This document shows, one piece after another, positions 12,157-23,525 of a stretch of DNA of 64,000 nucleotides. The DNA is from Phanerodontia chrysosporium (Eukaryota > Basidiomycota > Agaricomycetes > Polyporales > Phanerochaetaceae), in assembly GCA_001910725.1 (NCBI GenBank), contig MJGA01000013.1, positions 310,001-374,000 of the forward strand, read 5' to 3'. Each line of letters opens with the position of its first letter. The stretch's first letter is position 1. The notes under the pieces were generated by a model. That model saw nothing but the letters and a program-made list of their open reading frames with translations. It searched no databases and was not told the origin of the DNA. A program made the position numbers and the translations under genes.

Positions 12157-12958
12157 GGCGGCCGACGCGAGACAGTGCTGCTCTACTGCAGCATAATGCC
12201 TTGCGAGGCCCTGCTTTTATACCTGCATCCCGTTCGACGGGAAGGTAACTGCGTGCATTCAGGACCAGCCAAGGATGGGAAAGCGCACTCTGTTCGACGA
12301 GCACATTGCCACTGCATCATCAGACTACGGGTTCTCAGTAACAGCATTCGGCACATTGAGCGATGCCATCTCGGGCGCACGTTCTACGGACTGGAAGGTC
12401 TCCGTTAATGAATACGACAGCTACAAATGAATATCTCAAGACTCACAAGCGCAAGAACACCTGGTGCTCACACATGGTCCGCGCCGGCTAGTAGGCCGGG
12501 AAACGGACTTTCAGATGCCATTTGCTTGGACTTGGGAAAGTCTGCTGCCTGACGAAGGTCACTTTGCTTTTTTCGCGAAGCGTCGTTAGCCTGTCGGATG
12601 TCTGGCCATGAGAAAGTAATGAGATGCGTTACGCAAGATGAACGTGTCAATGCCGATGAAGAACCAGTAACCAATAGAAAAAGGCTAACGCAACGATGCG
12701 TCAAACATAGAATAGCATCACAGTCACCTCATGCCACGGAAAAGACGATGCTTGTTCTTCGGCAGCCGAACGATCCAACACCGACGATGATTCACTGCGT
12801 GGTCGCGACAAAAGAACGCAAGTCTTCAACCACCAATGTATTCCAGGTGCGCTTGACAAAGCGCGATTTGTGTCAGTCTCGGTGGTTTCCCGTGAGCATA
12901 TCCTTGGGGGTGGATGTTGAGAAGAGGGAGGCGTGGGTGAGAAGCTTATTCCTCTGAT

Positions 12959-12984
12959 GGCGCATCAGACGCATCAGATGCGCC
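12959..12984. repeat. Short perfect inverted repeat
   Basis: Arms GGCGCATC (12959-12966) and GATGCGCC (12977-12984) are exact reverse complements around a 10-base loop that itself contains GCATC. It could be a protein-binding palindrome or chance. Confidence 0.35.
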
Positions 12985-13848
12985 CTACAGCGACACCTGG
13001 GCGCCAGCAACGGTGATAACAACGTCCATGACCCGCAACTCTATCACTCCCAGACCACAGCAGCGACCCGCCTCTCCGACGATGCGACGCTACCTGCGCA
13101 GTTGTCTCGACCTCGCGAGGCTGCGGTCGCACGCCCTCGTGCGCCCACACCGACTGAGCCGCAGCATGCACCGTGTGGCCGACGTGTGGCGCACAACGAC
13201 CTGGACGAGCACGGCCCACTCTGCATGTGCTGCGCGTGCTGCCCAGAGACGTACCAGAGCGTCATACGGCCTGCGCCCTGCGCCCTGCGCCATGTGCAAG
13301 GTGGGACTTGGTCGGATTACTCAGGACCGGTGATTAGAGTTAATGCCAGGAATGACTAGGTCTCGCGAGCCAGGGGCTAGCCCTGGAGCTCGCGACGCCC
13401 CGCAGAAGACATGCTCGCTAGGCGATTGATGGGAAGAACCCTCTTTCTCGTCCCAAGCCCTGACTAAGATGCGCTATCAAAACCGAGTCATATCTGGCGA
13501 GCCAAGTGCACCAAAGGGTCTGGTCGCATCGTGCGCTGCCGCGTCGCGGGCGGATGCACATGTACGGTCGCAGACAAGCGTACTCTGACGGTGGTCGCGC
13601 GATGGAGCAATGCCGTTGAGAACGTACCGCAAACACCCCCTGACGCGCCAAAGAGGTAGACTTCCCCACTGCCCACGGTCGTCTATCAGATGTCGGCACC
13701 GCAGCACGACCCAGTCATTGTATCTCGTGGCGACCTCGCGACCTAGCACTCCCGTTTCACGGGCGACTGCGGGTCCGTAGCAGTCACGTTCGCGCCCAAT
13801 GTTTATGGGCGCGAGACCGAGGTCACCAGACGGCGGCAGTGCCGCTGG

Positions 13849-13855
13849 TATTTAA
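13849..13855 (+). promoter_or_regulatory. TATA-like element
   Basis: TATTTAA lies 66 bases before the ATG at 13921 in an otherwise GC-rich stretch; position and composition fit a core promoter for the small gene. Confidence 0.45.
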
Positions 13856-13920
13856 CGAGGCGGAGTGGGACGCGCACTGGCAGCACAATCGCCTCTCGCT
13901 ACCGACTCACGTCAGCAACC

Positions 13921-14289
13921 ATGGGAAACAAGGGATCGTCCAGCACGTCCGCGTCTTCGACGACCCCCACCGTGCCGCCGACGAACGAGAGCTCCACGAC
14001 GTTGACAAGCAACGCGAGCAGCTCCACCGCTACACTCGTCCCAAAGGTTGCCTTTCTATCCTCGTCGCGGTCGAGCCGCCGCTGACCGTGCCCTCAGCCA
14101 GCCACGCAGCCTGGTGCCCAGGCGCCCGCGAACGAGCCTCCTCCCAGAGACTGGGACGCCGCCTACGGCGCCCTCGCGAAGAGCATCGGCTTCGGCGCCA
14201 CGGCGCCCACGCTTCCGGTGAAGGTCAAGAAGGTCAAGAAAGACAGCAGCCAGGGTGGCGGCGAGTCGAGCGGGGCGTCTCGGACTTGA
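13921..14289 (+). CDS. Small conserved fungal protein of unknown function
   Basis: Two exons, 13921-14046 and 14098-14289, joined across a 51-nt GT-AG intron with a GCTGAC branch site; both are in phase, giving 105 residues. The N-terminal half is almost only serine, threonine, proline and alanine (MGNKGSSSTSASSTT). The second half has NEPPPRDWDAAYGALAKSIG followed by a basic stretch VKVKKVKK. The PRDWDAAYGAL-SIGFG block recalls short basidiomycete proteins seen as conserved hypotheticals; I assign no function. The intact splice and stop and the GC3-rich codons support a real gene. Confidence 0.65.
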
Positions 14290-15380
14290 TGTGCTGCTGT
14301 GGTGCGGGCGGCGGCTGCTCTGCCTGCAGTGCGCACTTGGACCCGTAGCGTGTGTGGAAGATGTGGTATACACGCCTGCGCATGTCTTCCAGCTGCCGAT
14401 GCGTTCGATTGATACGAGGATCCCGAGATTCCTCTGGTAAGCATATCCTTCTGAGACGACTTCCGCTTCTATGCTCATCCATTTTCCGCTCCAGATAATT
14501 ATGCTCCTGTCTGACGGCAGGACTTGCCTCTGCCCACTGCATACGATGCTCGTTTAGATGTAACCACCACCCCTCTCGGACGCCTGTTTTTCTCATATTT
14601 ATTCCCCGGAGCTCTGTTATTGCTTATGTACAGCCGCAGCCTAATGAGAATCGTCCTGAGAAGATGCAGAGCACCGGGAGTTGGGGTCAATGTTCCGCAC
14701 TTGGGCTCAAGGTTCAACGCTTGAATTTCGAATTGTTTATATGACAGACTCTGAGTTTGCAGCCGAGCATTGCTGAAGGCTCACGTGTTGCTTGCAAATA
14801 TAAACCATGTTAACTTAGGGGACTGCAGCTGCACAATTGAAACCACCCTCCAAATATCCCAAATCAGGCCTCAGCAGCTTCAGTAGCAGCTCGTCGCCCC
14901 GGATCGCCCAATCACACCAGGCAGAAGATTACCGGACGCTAACTAGCTTGTATGCCGTTGGAAACCGATCATAAAACAGCCCGCTTCTCGCGGTTGCAAG
15001 TCAGACGCAAGTACGTTTCAGCTCTTCCCATCCCCCGCGATCGTTGGTTCTCGAGGGAGAAGGCGGGTATAAGGCCGCCCCCGCCGCGTCCAAGTTCCAC
15101 ATGAATTCCCAGCCGACACGCAGCCCAATAATATTCGGTCGCCTCCAGTCGCTTATACCGGCTTCCGGGATCCCATTGCGTAATGATCCAGCTGTCCTTG
15201 AACTCGTCAGGGGGGTCCAGTTGTGGTCATGTCTTATCGGCCGGGAGCACTTGACACACCTGATCGAAAATGTATAAAAGTAGGTTCGTGATTTCTGGAC
15301 CGTCGTTGGTTCTTTCCGGACCTCCACTTGCTCTACCACCGGGATCCTAGCAGCGACGCACCAGTCCTCGCAGCACCGTC
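14290..15380. other. Intergenic region, no gene seen
   Basis: About 1.1 kb, AT-richer than its surroundings, containing only short shadow frames. It carries the 3' end of the small gene and the promoter of the hydroxy-acid oxidase. Confidence 0.5.
15273..15278 (+). promoter_or_regulatory. TATA box of the hydroxy-acid oxidase gene
   Basis: TATAAA within AATGTATAAAAGTAGG, 103 bases before the ATG at 15381, followed by a pyrimidine-rich stretch typical of fungal transcription starts. Confidence 0.7.
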
Positions 15381-17041
15381 ATGTCCGACTCCTCGAAGCC
15401 ATGGTCGGCGTACATGCTCGACACGTACATCGAGCGCAAGCCGCTCGCGGTGCCCAGCTTCTACTTTGACGACCTCGAGCGCGAGGCCCGCGAGAAGCTC
15501 AAGGACCGCCAAGGTGCGCCTGCACAGGCTGTCGCCTCCGGCGCACGCCTAACAGCCCGCTGACACCGCGTGCGGCCCTCTTCTGGCAGACGCGTTCCTC
15601 TACGTGTTCGGGAGCGCAGGCAACTGCTCCGCCGAGCGCTGGAACCGGCGCGAGCTCGAGCGGTGGAGGATCGTCCCACGCATGCTGCGCGACGCGACCG
15701 AGCGCAACCTCGAGGTCCGTGCCCGCTCCCGCCCCCGGCCCGCGCGCGCCCACTGAGTGCTGAGCCCTGACGGTCCGCAGACGACGCTGTTCGGCGTCAC
15801 GCACCGCTCGCCGCTGCTCGTCGCGCCCGTCGGCGTGCAGGGCATCGTGCACCCCGACGGCGAGATCGCGACCGCGCGCGCCGCGCGCGCGGTCGGCGTG
15901 CCGTACATCATGAGCACGGCCTCGACGCGCACGATCGAGGCCGTCGCGGCGGCGAGCGGCGACGGGCACCGCTGGTACCAGCTGTACTGGTGAGCACGCA
16001 CGCACGCGGCGCCCGTGAGCGCGGGGGACGCCCTGCTGACCCTGGCGCGGCGCACAGGCCCGTGGACAAGGACATCACGCTCTCGCTCCTGCGGCGCGCG
16101 AAGCAGAACGGCTTCAGCGCGCTCGTGATCACGCTCGACACGATGCTCCTCGGCTGGCGGCCGCACGACCTGCAGACGGCGTACCTGCCGTTCCTGCACG
16201 GCGTCGGCGCGCAGGTCGGGCTCTCGGACCCGGTGTTCATGAAGATGCACGGCGAGGAGCCGATCTTCGACGTGCCCGAGTTCCCGTACGAGCCGAAGAA
16301 GGTCGAGAAGCGGCTGCAGGCGGGCGACGAGAAGACGGAGCGGACGGTGAACATGGCGATCCAGTGGATGCGCCAGACGAACTCGGGCACGTTCCGCACC
16401 TGGGAAGACCTCAAGTTTGTGCGCGACAACTGGGACGGGCCGCTCGTCATCAAGGGCATCATGTCTCTCAAGGTATGCAGGCGGCCTGGACTCGTGCCCT
16501 CGGCAGTACTGACGACTGCCAGGACGCTGAACTGGCCATGAGTCATGGAGTCGACGGAATCGTGGTCTCGAACCACGGTCAGTCTCTGCTCTCGACTGTC
16601 CAACTCGACACCGCTGACCCTTCACTCACAGGTGGCAGACAGGTCGAGGCGGCCGCGCCCGCAATCTGGGCGCTCGAGAAGATCTGCGCGTCGCCGAAGG
16701 TCAAGGCAGCACAGAAGAGCGGCAAGTTCACCGTGCTCTTTGATTCGGGCATCCGCACCGGCAGTGACATTCTCAAGGCTGTTGCGCTCGGCGCGCAGGG
16801 TGTCCTCAGTTACGTCCCCCCTGGTGCATTCTGCCTTACTGTGATGCTGACCGCGCCCACAGTCGCGCGGCCGTACATGTACGGCCTGGCAGCCGCGGGC
16901 CAGCCGGGCGTAGAGCAGGTGCTCAAGGCGATACTCGCGGATGCGGAGATCTCGCTTGGTCTTTCTGGGTACAAGAACCTGCAGGAGATATGGGGCCAGG
17001 CGGACGAGGTGCTCGTCAAGCTCGGCGATGCGCGTCTCTGA
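15381..17041 (+). CDS. FMN-dependent alpha-hydroxy-acid oxidase/dehydrogenase (lactate 2-monooxygenase-like)
   Basis: Seven exons fit exactly: 15381-15513, 15590-15714, 15781-15989, 16058-16472, 16523-16577, 16632-16808, 16863-17041, total 430 residues. Introns are 50-76 nt. The protein is a TIM-barrel flavoenzyme: FGVTHRSPLLVAPVGVQGI (FMN-binding segment), HRWYQLYW, VITLDTMLLGWRPHDL, then LVIKGI with the FMN-contacting lysine, GIVVSNHGGRQV with the active-site histidine and arginine, VLFDSGIRTGSDILKAVALG and VLIARPYMYGLA. The family oxidises L-2-hydroxy acids such as lactate or glycolate to 2-oxo acids, or decarboxylates lactate to acetate. The long variable loop between barrel strands and the lack of a cytochrome b2 domain point to the soluble lactate-monooxygenase-like fungal group; the substrate is inferred. 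Confidence 0.92.
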
Positions 17042-17386
17042 TTTCTTGTCGTTTTTCTCGATTTGTTTTGGAAGCTTGGATATCTGGAATGCTCATCATC
17101 GCCTATGCTGTGGTTCTCATTGCTTTCTGTCTGACAAAGTAAGGATGAATATGCTGCGCAGGTGAGGTAGTCAGACCCTGAAAGCAGCAAGGGGAGACGA
17201 GTCCTGCAGCGGCATGCAGCCGAGAGGACGGAGATATAACTAGGCGCCCAAAACATAATGTTTGCTACGAACTTCCGCGGCTGCAGGTTCAAGTAGACAT
17301 CAAGGTTACAGCGTGTAGGTCGGCTTGCGTACATTTTTGTCTTGTGCTAATCTCGTACTTGCGCTACAGGTTTTGAGCGTGAGGAG
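17042..17386. other. Intergenic spacer
   Basis: 345 bases with the 3' end of the oxidase and the promoter of the next gene; no coding signal or repeat seen. Confidence 0.5.
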
Positions 17387-17700
17387 ATGTCTGCAGATTC
17401 TAGCGTCTCAAACAGTGGTGCTACTGCACCAAACACCCGAGGTGCAGGTCTCGAGGCACCGCAAGAATGCCTGACCTGCCGCATCATCGGGACGGGTGCA
17501 CTGGCTGCGACTGGCCTCTATGCGTTGAACCAGTCCCGTGCGCATCAACCCGGGTCTGTCGTCGGCAAACGCATCATGGCTGGCGTTGGTGTGTGTAGGT
17601 GTTTTGCATCGCTTGACCGTGCCGCACTTGCTGATGGTGTTTGCTTCTACTCATGTATCTAGGCTTCCTTATTGGCAGCGTCTTCCGATGGTCGAAGTGA
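17387..17700 (+). CDS. DMAC1-like small mitochondrial membrane protein (DUF4536 type)
   Basis: Exons 17387-17588 and 17663-17700 join in phase to 79 residues. A polar N-terminus is followed by the pattern ECLTCRIIGTGALAATGLYA, that is CxxC then a hydrophobic glycine-rich helix, and a second hydrophobic helix running over the splice (GKRIMAGVGVGFLIGSVFRW). Two short helices with an N-terminal CxxC are the hallmark of DUF4536, which includes human DMAC1, an assembly factor of the distal membrane arm of respiratory complex I. Assignment rests on this pattern and length; a role in inner-membrane complex I assembly is inferred. Confidence 0.65.
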
Positions 17701-17888
17701 CATACGAGTCTGGATATGTCAACTTCGCCTGGGTTCAGAGGCTCACCAACCTCGTGGCAAAAGTAGCGCTATCAACACCCGCGTCGATCAGTAGACCGTG
17801 GCTTCCTATGAGCCAATAAATATAAGATGACTGGTTCATGATATGAACTATCAGAACATGGGAACCACATGAAGTCGACTGCAGCCCA

Positions 17889-20820
17889 CTAGCTCCTTAA
17901 AAACTCGGAGTCAGACTCAGCATCCGTGTCCACCCATCCATCTCCCTCACTCGTTGCATCCAAACCCACTAACCCTAGCCCAGACCTACCTTCCTGCCTT
18001 CCCGGCAGAGTCGCCGACCTCGCCGCTGGCAGCACTGCGCGTGCACTTGGCCCAAACACGTCGCTGGACCCGCCTTGACCGGCATCATCGTTTCCCTCGT
18101 CCTCTTCCGACGCCCGCCTCGACCGCGCGCCCTCGCTCCTGCTGGTGGTGAGCGCCGCGCTGTTCTTGACCTCGTGCAGGTGCGCCGTGCGCGCCCAGCG
18201 GCGCGCGGACTTGGGCACGGGCCCAATCATGCCCATGCTGAAGCTCTGCGCTATCATGCTCGAGTGCGCGCGCTGCATCGGCGGGCGCGGCCCGACGCGC
18301 GGGAGGGCCGCGGCGGACGTTGGTGCAGTCGGTGTTGCGGGGTGCGAGGGGCTGCTGTGCCGGAATGGGTGGGCGCGCGCAGACTGCGGGGTGCGTGGAC
18401 GCCCTATCGATCCGACCTTGCGGTGGCCGCCTGTGACAGGGTGCGGACGTTTACTCCTTGGGAAGACGTCGCCGGCTTGTACGCCCTGAGACGGGAAGTC
18501 GACCTTCACAGCAAGGTCTGCAAAGCGTTCAGCAAGATGTTTGTGATGTACTTCGGTATGAACTTACCATTTGCCTCCTGAGGCGACTTAGCTGGTGTCT
18601 CCGTCGGTGCCGTGGACGATGACGGGCTTAGGCTTCGTTGTCTCAGCTTATTGACCCAGTCGCCGCTGATGTTGAGCGTTCGCTGGCCCCAGCCGACGAA
18701 GGATGGAGTCCGAGAATGCACGCGTTCGGGACTCGAGCGGCTAGCGAGCGGTTCAGTTCTTGAGCCACGAGTGAACGTCATAAAGACAAGCACTGCGAGC
18801 AGCAAGCACAACTGGGCAATTCCAAGTCGTTTCTCGAGAATCACCTGAAAATTAAGCTTTAGTGAGTGGTGGCGCTTCGGGTAATGGAAGCAAATTCTGT
18901 ACCTCGTCGGTCAGACGACTGACGCGAGACAGTAGCTCGTGGTGCTCAATTTCGAGCCTTCTCTGCTGCCTCTCGAATTGATTAACAGAGCGCTGGTACA
19001 TCTGCGCTTGCGCTTTTCCCTGCGATTTGAACAGTAAGGGAGACGTTCGCAAAGAAACACGCACTGTACTCACTATGCCTTCAAGGCGCCCCACATCTTC
19101 GCTCAGCCGTCTCAGCATCTCACGCACGCCAGCCGCATGGTCTTCCACGAACCGGGCATAAAGCGAGCTGTTGCTCTCGAGAGCGGTGAGGCGATTCATG
19201 ATAGTACGATAGATGGATTCACCATTGCCTGCGGGGGCCGGAGCTGGAGCATGCGGGACGACGGTGACCGACTGCACGATTGTAGGAAGTGGTGTTGAAG
19301 CGGAAGACGAACGTGCAGCTTGCCCCGACTGGCTAACATTAGAAATCATCGAAAGAGACTGTGAAGATACGGATTGTGACGAATGCAGGGACGTGGATGA
19401 CGAGGGATGTGAGAGTGTAGCTTCTGGGTCCGATAATGATACAGAACTCGAGGAGCGAGCCTCCGAGGACGGGATGGTAGTGTACAGTGATGTATCCGTA
19501 TTAACTGGTCGTAAACTGTCGTTACTGGTATCTGGTTCTGCCGCCGATGCTATGCTAGGGGACGGCGTGTTTTGTGTTGAGGAGGAAATAAGGATGGAGT
19601 CAGGTTCCCCGACGATGTGTCCGGCTGAGGATGTGACCGAAGTGGGTTGAGATGCAGCTGTGGTTTCTGGTGTCGAGACATGCACGAAGCTGTCGGTCTG
19701 AGCATTGGGTAAGGCGGGAGTTGTCGATTGCTCCTCATCCGAGGCGGCGTCGGTAGCGATGACAGGGATGTCTCGCTTTGGAGGCTCCGGCAAGTCGGTC
19801 CAGGACAAAGAGGAGGCTGTAGTTTCGACGATAATTTCCGGCTGCGAGACTGGCACAACCTCCAATGCGCGACGAGCCCTGCTTTCTGCCTCCCATTGCT
19901 CCAGTTTCCAGTGTTCGAGGTGCGTCAAACCATACACCCGAAGTAGAGACAATGGGCAGTAGTACTCGTTCCCGTAGTGCGAGTGAAACTCGATGCGGAT
20001 GAATCGGTAAAAGTCTGACAGTGTCCGTGGTGTGTGGAAAGACTTTTGGGGTTAATGTCATGAGCTAGGACTGTGATGCATGGCCTGTAGGACGCACCTG
20101 TACGCCCCGCACATTCTCCGCCCTGTATGTTCCACCAAATGTCCAAGCCGAGGGGTCGGTAGTGTATCTCTTCGAGACGTACACGGAGAAGTCCTTGAAC
20201 ACCCCGCTGAAGAACTCGTAGTTCGCGAGCTGGACCGTGTCGATGCGGATGTCGTCGCAGAGCTCCACCACGACAAACTGGTTCTTCTCCGCGCAGGGGC
20301 TCAGCATGTATCGGTCCTTCTTCGACGACAGGATGGACGACGCCGACTTGGCAGACTTGTGCGCTGCGTGCACGCGTGCAGAGCAGTCTGACGATGCATA
20401 ATTGAAGCGGTCCGTTATAGGGATCTTGAACAGCGGCGCGTCCGTTTCGGTGTCGTCAAACGGCGCCGCAACAGGGCCCGCACCCGTGCTGACATGTTCT
20501 GCGACAGTCTCGGAGACGTTGTCAGTCGCCCTGGGTTGCGAGGCGGACTGAGGACCCGTTGGTGCTAGCACAGGAGGTCGATCCTTGCCTAACCCGGCGG
20601 CTTGTTTCGCTTTCCACTCCTCGAACGAAAGTACGACCTCTTCCTCCGTGTTCTCGAGCGGTGTCAGTGGCCGAAGGCAGCAGATCGGAGGCTCCGGCTC
20701 CTTGATTGCGTGCACTGAGATGTGGTGGAACAAATCATTGGGAGTGGTAGGTTCTGAAAGGACAGGAAGTGCAAAGAGCAGAGCTAACAGCGGAAGCGGA
20801 AGAGCGCGAAACGGCCTCAT
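17889..20820 (-). CDS. SLP1: SLP1-like SUN-domain ER membrane protein
   Basis: Read right to left. Exon 1 (20820-20098) opens with the signal peptide MRPFRALPLPLLALLFALPV. After an acidic linker comes the SLP1/Osteopotentia-type SUN domain: DRFNYASSDCSARV, CAEKNQFVVVELCDDIRID, TVQLANYEFFSGVFKDFSVY, continuing in exon 2 with RFIRIEFHSHYGNEYYCPLS. A long Ser/Thr-rich linker, coiled coils (QFERQQRRLEIEHHELLSRV) and one transmembrane helix (AQLCLLLAVLVFMTF) follow, then a basic tail ending ESDSEFLRS. Yeast Slp1 works with Emp65 in the ER to protect newly made proteins. One 54-nt intron (about 19.02-19.08 kb) is divisible by three and stop-free, so a retained form would stay in frame. The last exon starts near 18.51 kb. 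Confidence 0.88.
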
Positions 20821-21317
20821 AGGCAGACAGAGAGAGACCGGCAATAATGCCTGCGCCGTGGGTGTGAGACCAACGCCTGAGCGGGCAAAGCGTGGTGGTG
20901 GCAGGAGACAAAGCGTAGAAGTGCTCTTTGCGAGCCTCACTCCAAAGTGATCGCCCACTGCGCGCGCCACGTCAGACACGCAGGAACACGCCCTCAATAC
21001 ACACGCTCGGAGAAATGGTCATAAGTTGCGGGGTATGCGAATCTGTGTACATTTCGAGGTAGAGAAGTTGATCCATGCTATGAACAAAGTTGTAATTCTG
21101 GTCACAGCAGAGTTGAATTGAGCGAAAGCTGAAATTCCAAGCGGTCGTAACATGTATCGACAGCACAAAGCTGTCTATGAGGATCCATTTGTGTATACTG
21201 CAGCGAACGGTGCGGCATGTGAGTCCGACCGTCCGCTACGAATTGTTTTCCCGCTTCGTACGCGTCGGAGAAACAAATTTACGAGCTGCACTGCGGGGAA
21301 GTTAGCACGCGTCAAGC
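20821..21317. other. Promoter region of the SLP1-like gene
   Basis: About 500 bases between the SLP1-like start and the V-ATPase stop, both minus-strand genes. No further gene seen. Confidence 0.5.
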
Positions 21318-22157
21318 CTATAGGTATGCTCGCAAGAAACGCACGACATCGCCGAGGCCACCAGCACGCGAGTTCATGATGAGCGCAACGATGAGACCGT
21401 AGAGACCCAGGACTTCGGCGAAGATGAGAATGAGGATCTAGGGCACACATTAGCTTGGCGTCAACGCAAAGCGCAGCGGTACACACCATGCCGACGAAGA
21501 GACGAGGCTGCTGCGCAGTGCCGCGGACACCAGCGTCACCGACGATACCGATGGCGAAGCCCGCAGCAAGACCAGCAAGGCCGACGGAGAGACCAGCACC
21601 GAGTTGGATGAAACCCTGGTACAGCGGCATTTGCATTTGCACTATAAACCATCGTCAGAGAGCACTAACGAAAACAGCATCCATTACTTACGTCCACCGG
21701 AGATCAGGACGGAGACAACGAGACCGTAGATCTAGTGTACCATGCATTCAGCCAAGTTCACGTAACAGAGTCGAGTCGATACTCACCGCAATGATACCAG
21801 CCATAATAACGGGGACAACACATTTCATCATGAGGTCAGGTCGGAGGACGGACATGGCAGAAATGCCGACGCCAGACTTCGCAGTGCCATAACTGACGCA
21901 ACACAGTCAGCGGGAAGTCTCAGTTGCACAAAAGGCGGATGCTCACCTCGCGCCGATGCCTGCACGTTCATATAAGCATCCAAAATGTTCATATCGGTGC
22001 TCTAGAACGTTTTACGAGGTACTTACACGTGAAGACAATGGCACTGGTGCAGCCCTGGACGTGAATGTCGCGCTCAGCCCGGGCACCACCGCAGCGATAT
22101 CAGACCACTTACCATAGCACCGAAGAAGGGAGCGTAGACGGGGCAGAGGTCAGACAT
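21318..22157 (-). CDS. VMA3: V-type H+-ATPase 16-kDa proteolipid subunit c
   Basis: Seven exons (22157-22113, 22054-22027, 21959-21947, 21892-21787, 21731-21692, 21641-21487, 21437-21318) add to 168 residues, the usual size for subunit c. It starts [15 protein letters not shown] and has four transmembrane helices: [20 protein letters not shown], then [20 protein letters not shown], then [12 protein letters not shown], and finally the last helix with [20 protein letters not shown], whose glutamate carries the proton in the rotor ring. The protein forms the membrane ring of the vacuolar proton pump. Exon 3 is a 13-nt micro-exon. Introns occupy nearly half the gene, common for small highly expressed basidiomycete genes. 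Confidence 0.96.
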
Positions 22158-22895
22158 TTCGTGAGTGCTCGCTGTGAGGAGAGATGTTGTACAACGTCGG
22201 CGGTGCTGGCTGCGATGTTGGATGTCGTCGACGACGCCGGCGGGCGTATGCGTCAATGCCGGCACTTTCCGAGCCGCATCACTCCGATGGAACTCCGCCT
22301 CAAAGGTGGCGCTACGTCATAAATCGGGAGAAAAACATGGAGAAATTGGGCAGAAAGTCACCGCAGGGAAGACTGTCATTCAAAGAACAGGAGCGGTGAA
22401 TGTGCCAGTGAATCAATGTCCGCTTTTGGTGGAAAATATGTCCTGATATCCTGATATTACGAGTATTGCGCAGCAAACGGCAAGCAGCACCTTGTCCAAG
22501 ACGTGGTCAACACGAGGGACAGGATTGGCAATTGCAACGCTATCGTTGCGGGCGAGCAATAGCTCTTACACAATATTCACAGATCCCTAGCTTTATTGCA
22601 GTACAACTTGATTACAGTACAGATGCGAGAAATACAGTATGCTGACAGGTCAGTGCGGCGTGGTGGACAAGGAAACATAGCGGCAGAAAAGAGGAGCAAC
22701 GTATAGCAAGGCGATGTACAGATAATTAGTGTCAACGGCCATGATGTATGTAGGGTTAGGGGGACGTTATCTTCATGTTTTGAGGATTAGCTTAGCGGCA
22801 GGTAATCAACCGTCATACCCTATCGATCCTCATGGATGAATGGCTTAATACAAGCCTTGCGCTGTGATTGTGGTAGTAATCGAGGGTGCAGAGAA
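22158..22895. other. Intergenic region upstream of VMA3
   Basis: About 740 bases between the VMA3 start and the stop of the next minus-strand gene; no coding evidence. Confidence 0.5.
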
Positions 22896-23525
22896 TCAGG
22901 CGGGAACTGTAGCTTCAGCAGAGCCGAACTGGCGAGGAACGGTTTGTTCTGTGGTAGTCGAATCTTGAGACGTCACCGAGGAACCAGATTGCTGCGGCAG
23001 TGTGTTCACCACTGTTGGCACATTCTGGAGCTCTGTCGGCGGATTTTCGTGTGTTAGATGTCTATAGATTAGCAGAATGAGTGTCCAGGTGGCTGCACCT
23101 TCATGTGCATTCAAATGAAGGCTCACTCGTTGCTGTCGCCGCCTAGTATCCACACATTATAGTATATCCAATATTGCACGAATGTAACTGGTTCTTCAGG
23201 TAGCTTCTGGTCGCGCGTTGCGAAATACACGAGCATGGCAAATAGTAGAATACCTAGGGTGAGTGGCCAGTGAACCTTTGTCGGACGCGTGGTAGATGAG
23301 TAGGCGCGTGGCGCGTCGACATAACTTACCAGAGATGAGGATCCCAATGACAAGCGCAGATTGAACAGCGGGATCGTCTGCAGCGGGGCTTATCGCGTTC
23401 GGGTCGTTGGTAGCAAGGAATTCCATTACAGGGCCAGAGCTAGGAGCAGATGAATTGCCCAGGAGGTGCAAAGACGTCGATGTCAACTGAGCCTCAGGTG
23501 TAGTCGGAGGAGGGATGGCCGGCAT
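22896..23525 (-). CDS. Small single-pass membrane protein, unknown function
   Basis: Three exons, 23525-23330, 23253-23127 and 23061-22896, join in phase to 162 residues. The N-terminus is rich in proline, serine and threonine (MPAIPPPTTPEAQLTSTSLH). A hydrophobic segment spans the first splice (ALVIGILISGILLFAMLVYF), followed by ATRDQKLPEEPVTFVQYWIY and a polar tail rich in Ser/Thr/Gln. The layout suggests a type III or tail-exposed single-span protein. I recognise no family. Consistent phases and a clear membrane helix across an intron make it a credible gene. Confidence 0.6.

Larger units (their letters stand above)
12157..13920. other. Long non-coding stretch upstream of the esterase
   Basis: Holds the esterase promoter and, at the right end, that of the small gene at 13921. 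Open frames at 12598-12957 (+) and 12958-13359 (+, no ATG) do not resemble known proteins and have no supporting exon structure; I do not call them genes. A short inverted repeat is listed separately. Confidence 0.4.

Noticed and set aside
12598..12957. 119-residue plus-strand frame
   Set aside because: Random-looking composition, no domain, not supported by a promoter or splice signals.
12958..13359. A 134-codon plus-strand open frame with plausible GC-rich codons
   Set aside because: It has no ATG near its beginning, no recognisable domain and no splice-compatible upstream exon.
15600..16625. 341-residue minus-strand frame
   Set aside because: Shadow of the hydroxy-acid oxidase exons, whose homology is on the plus strand.
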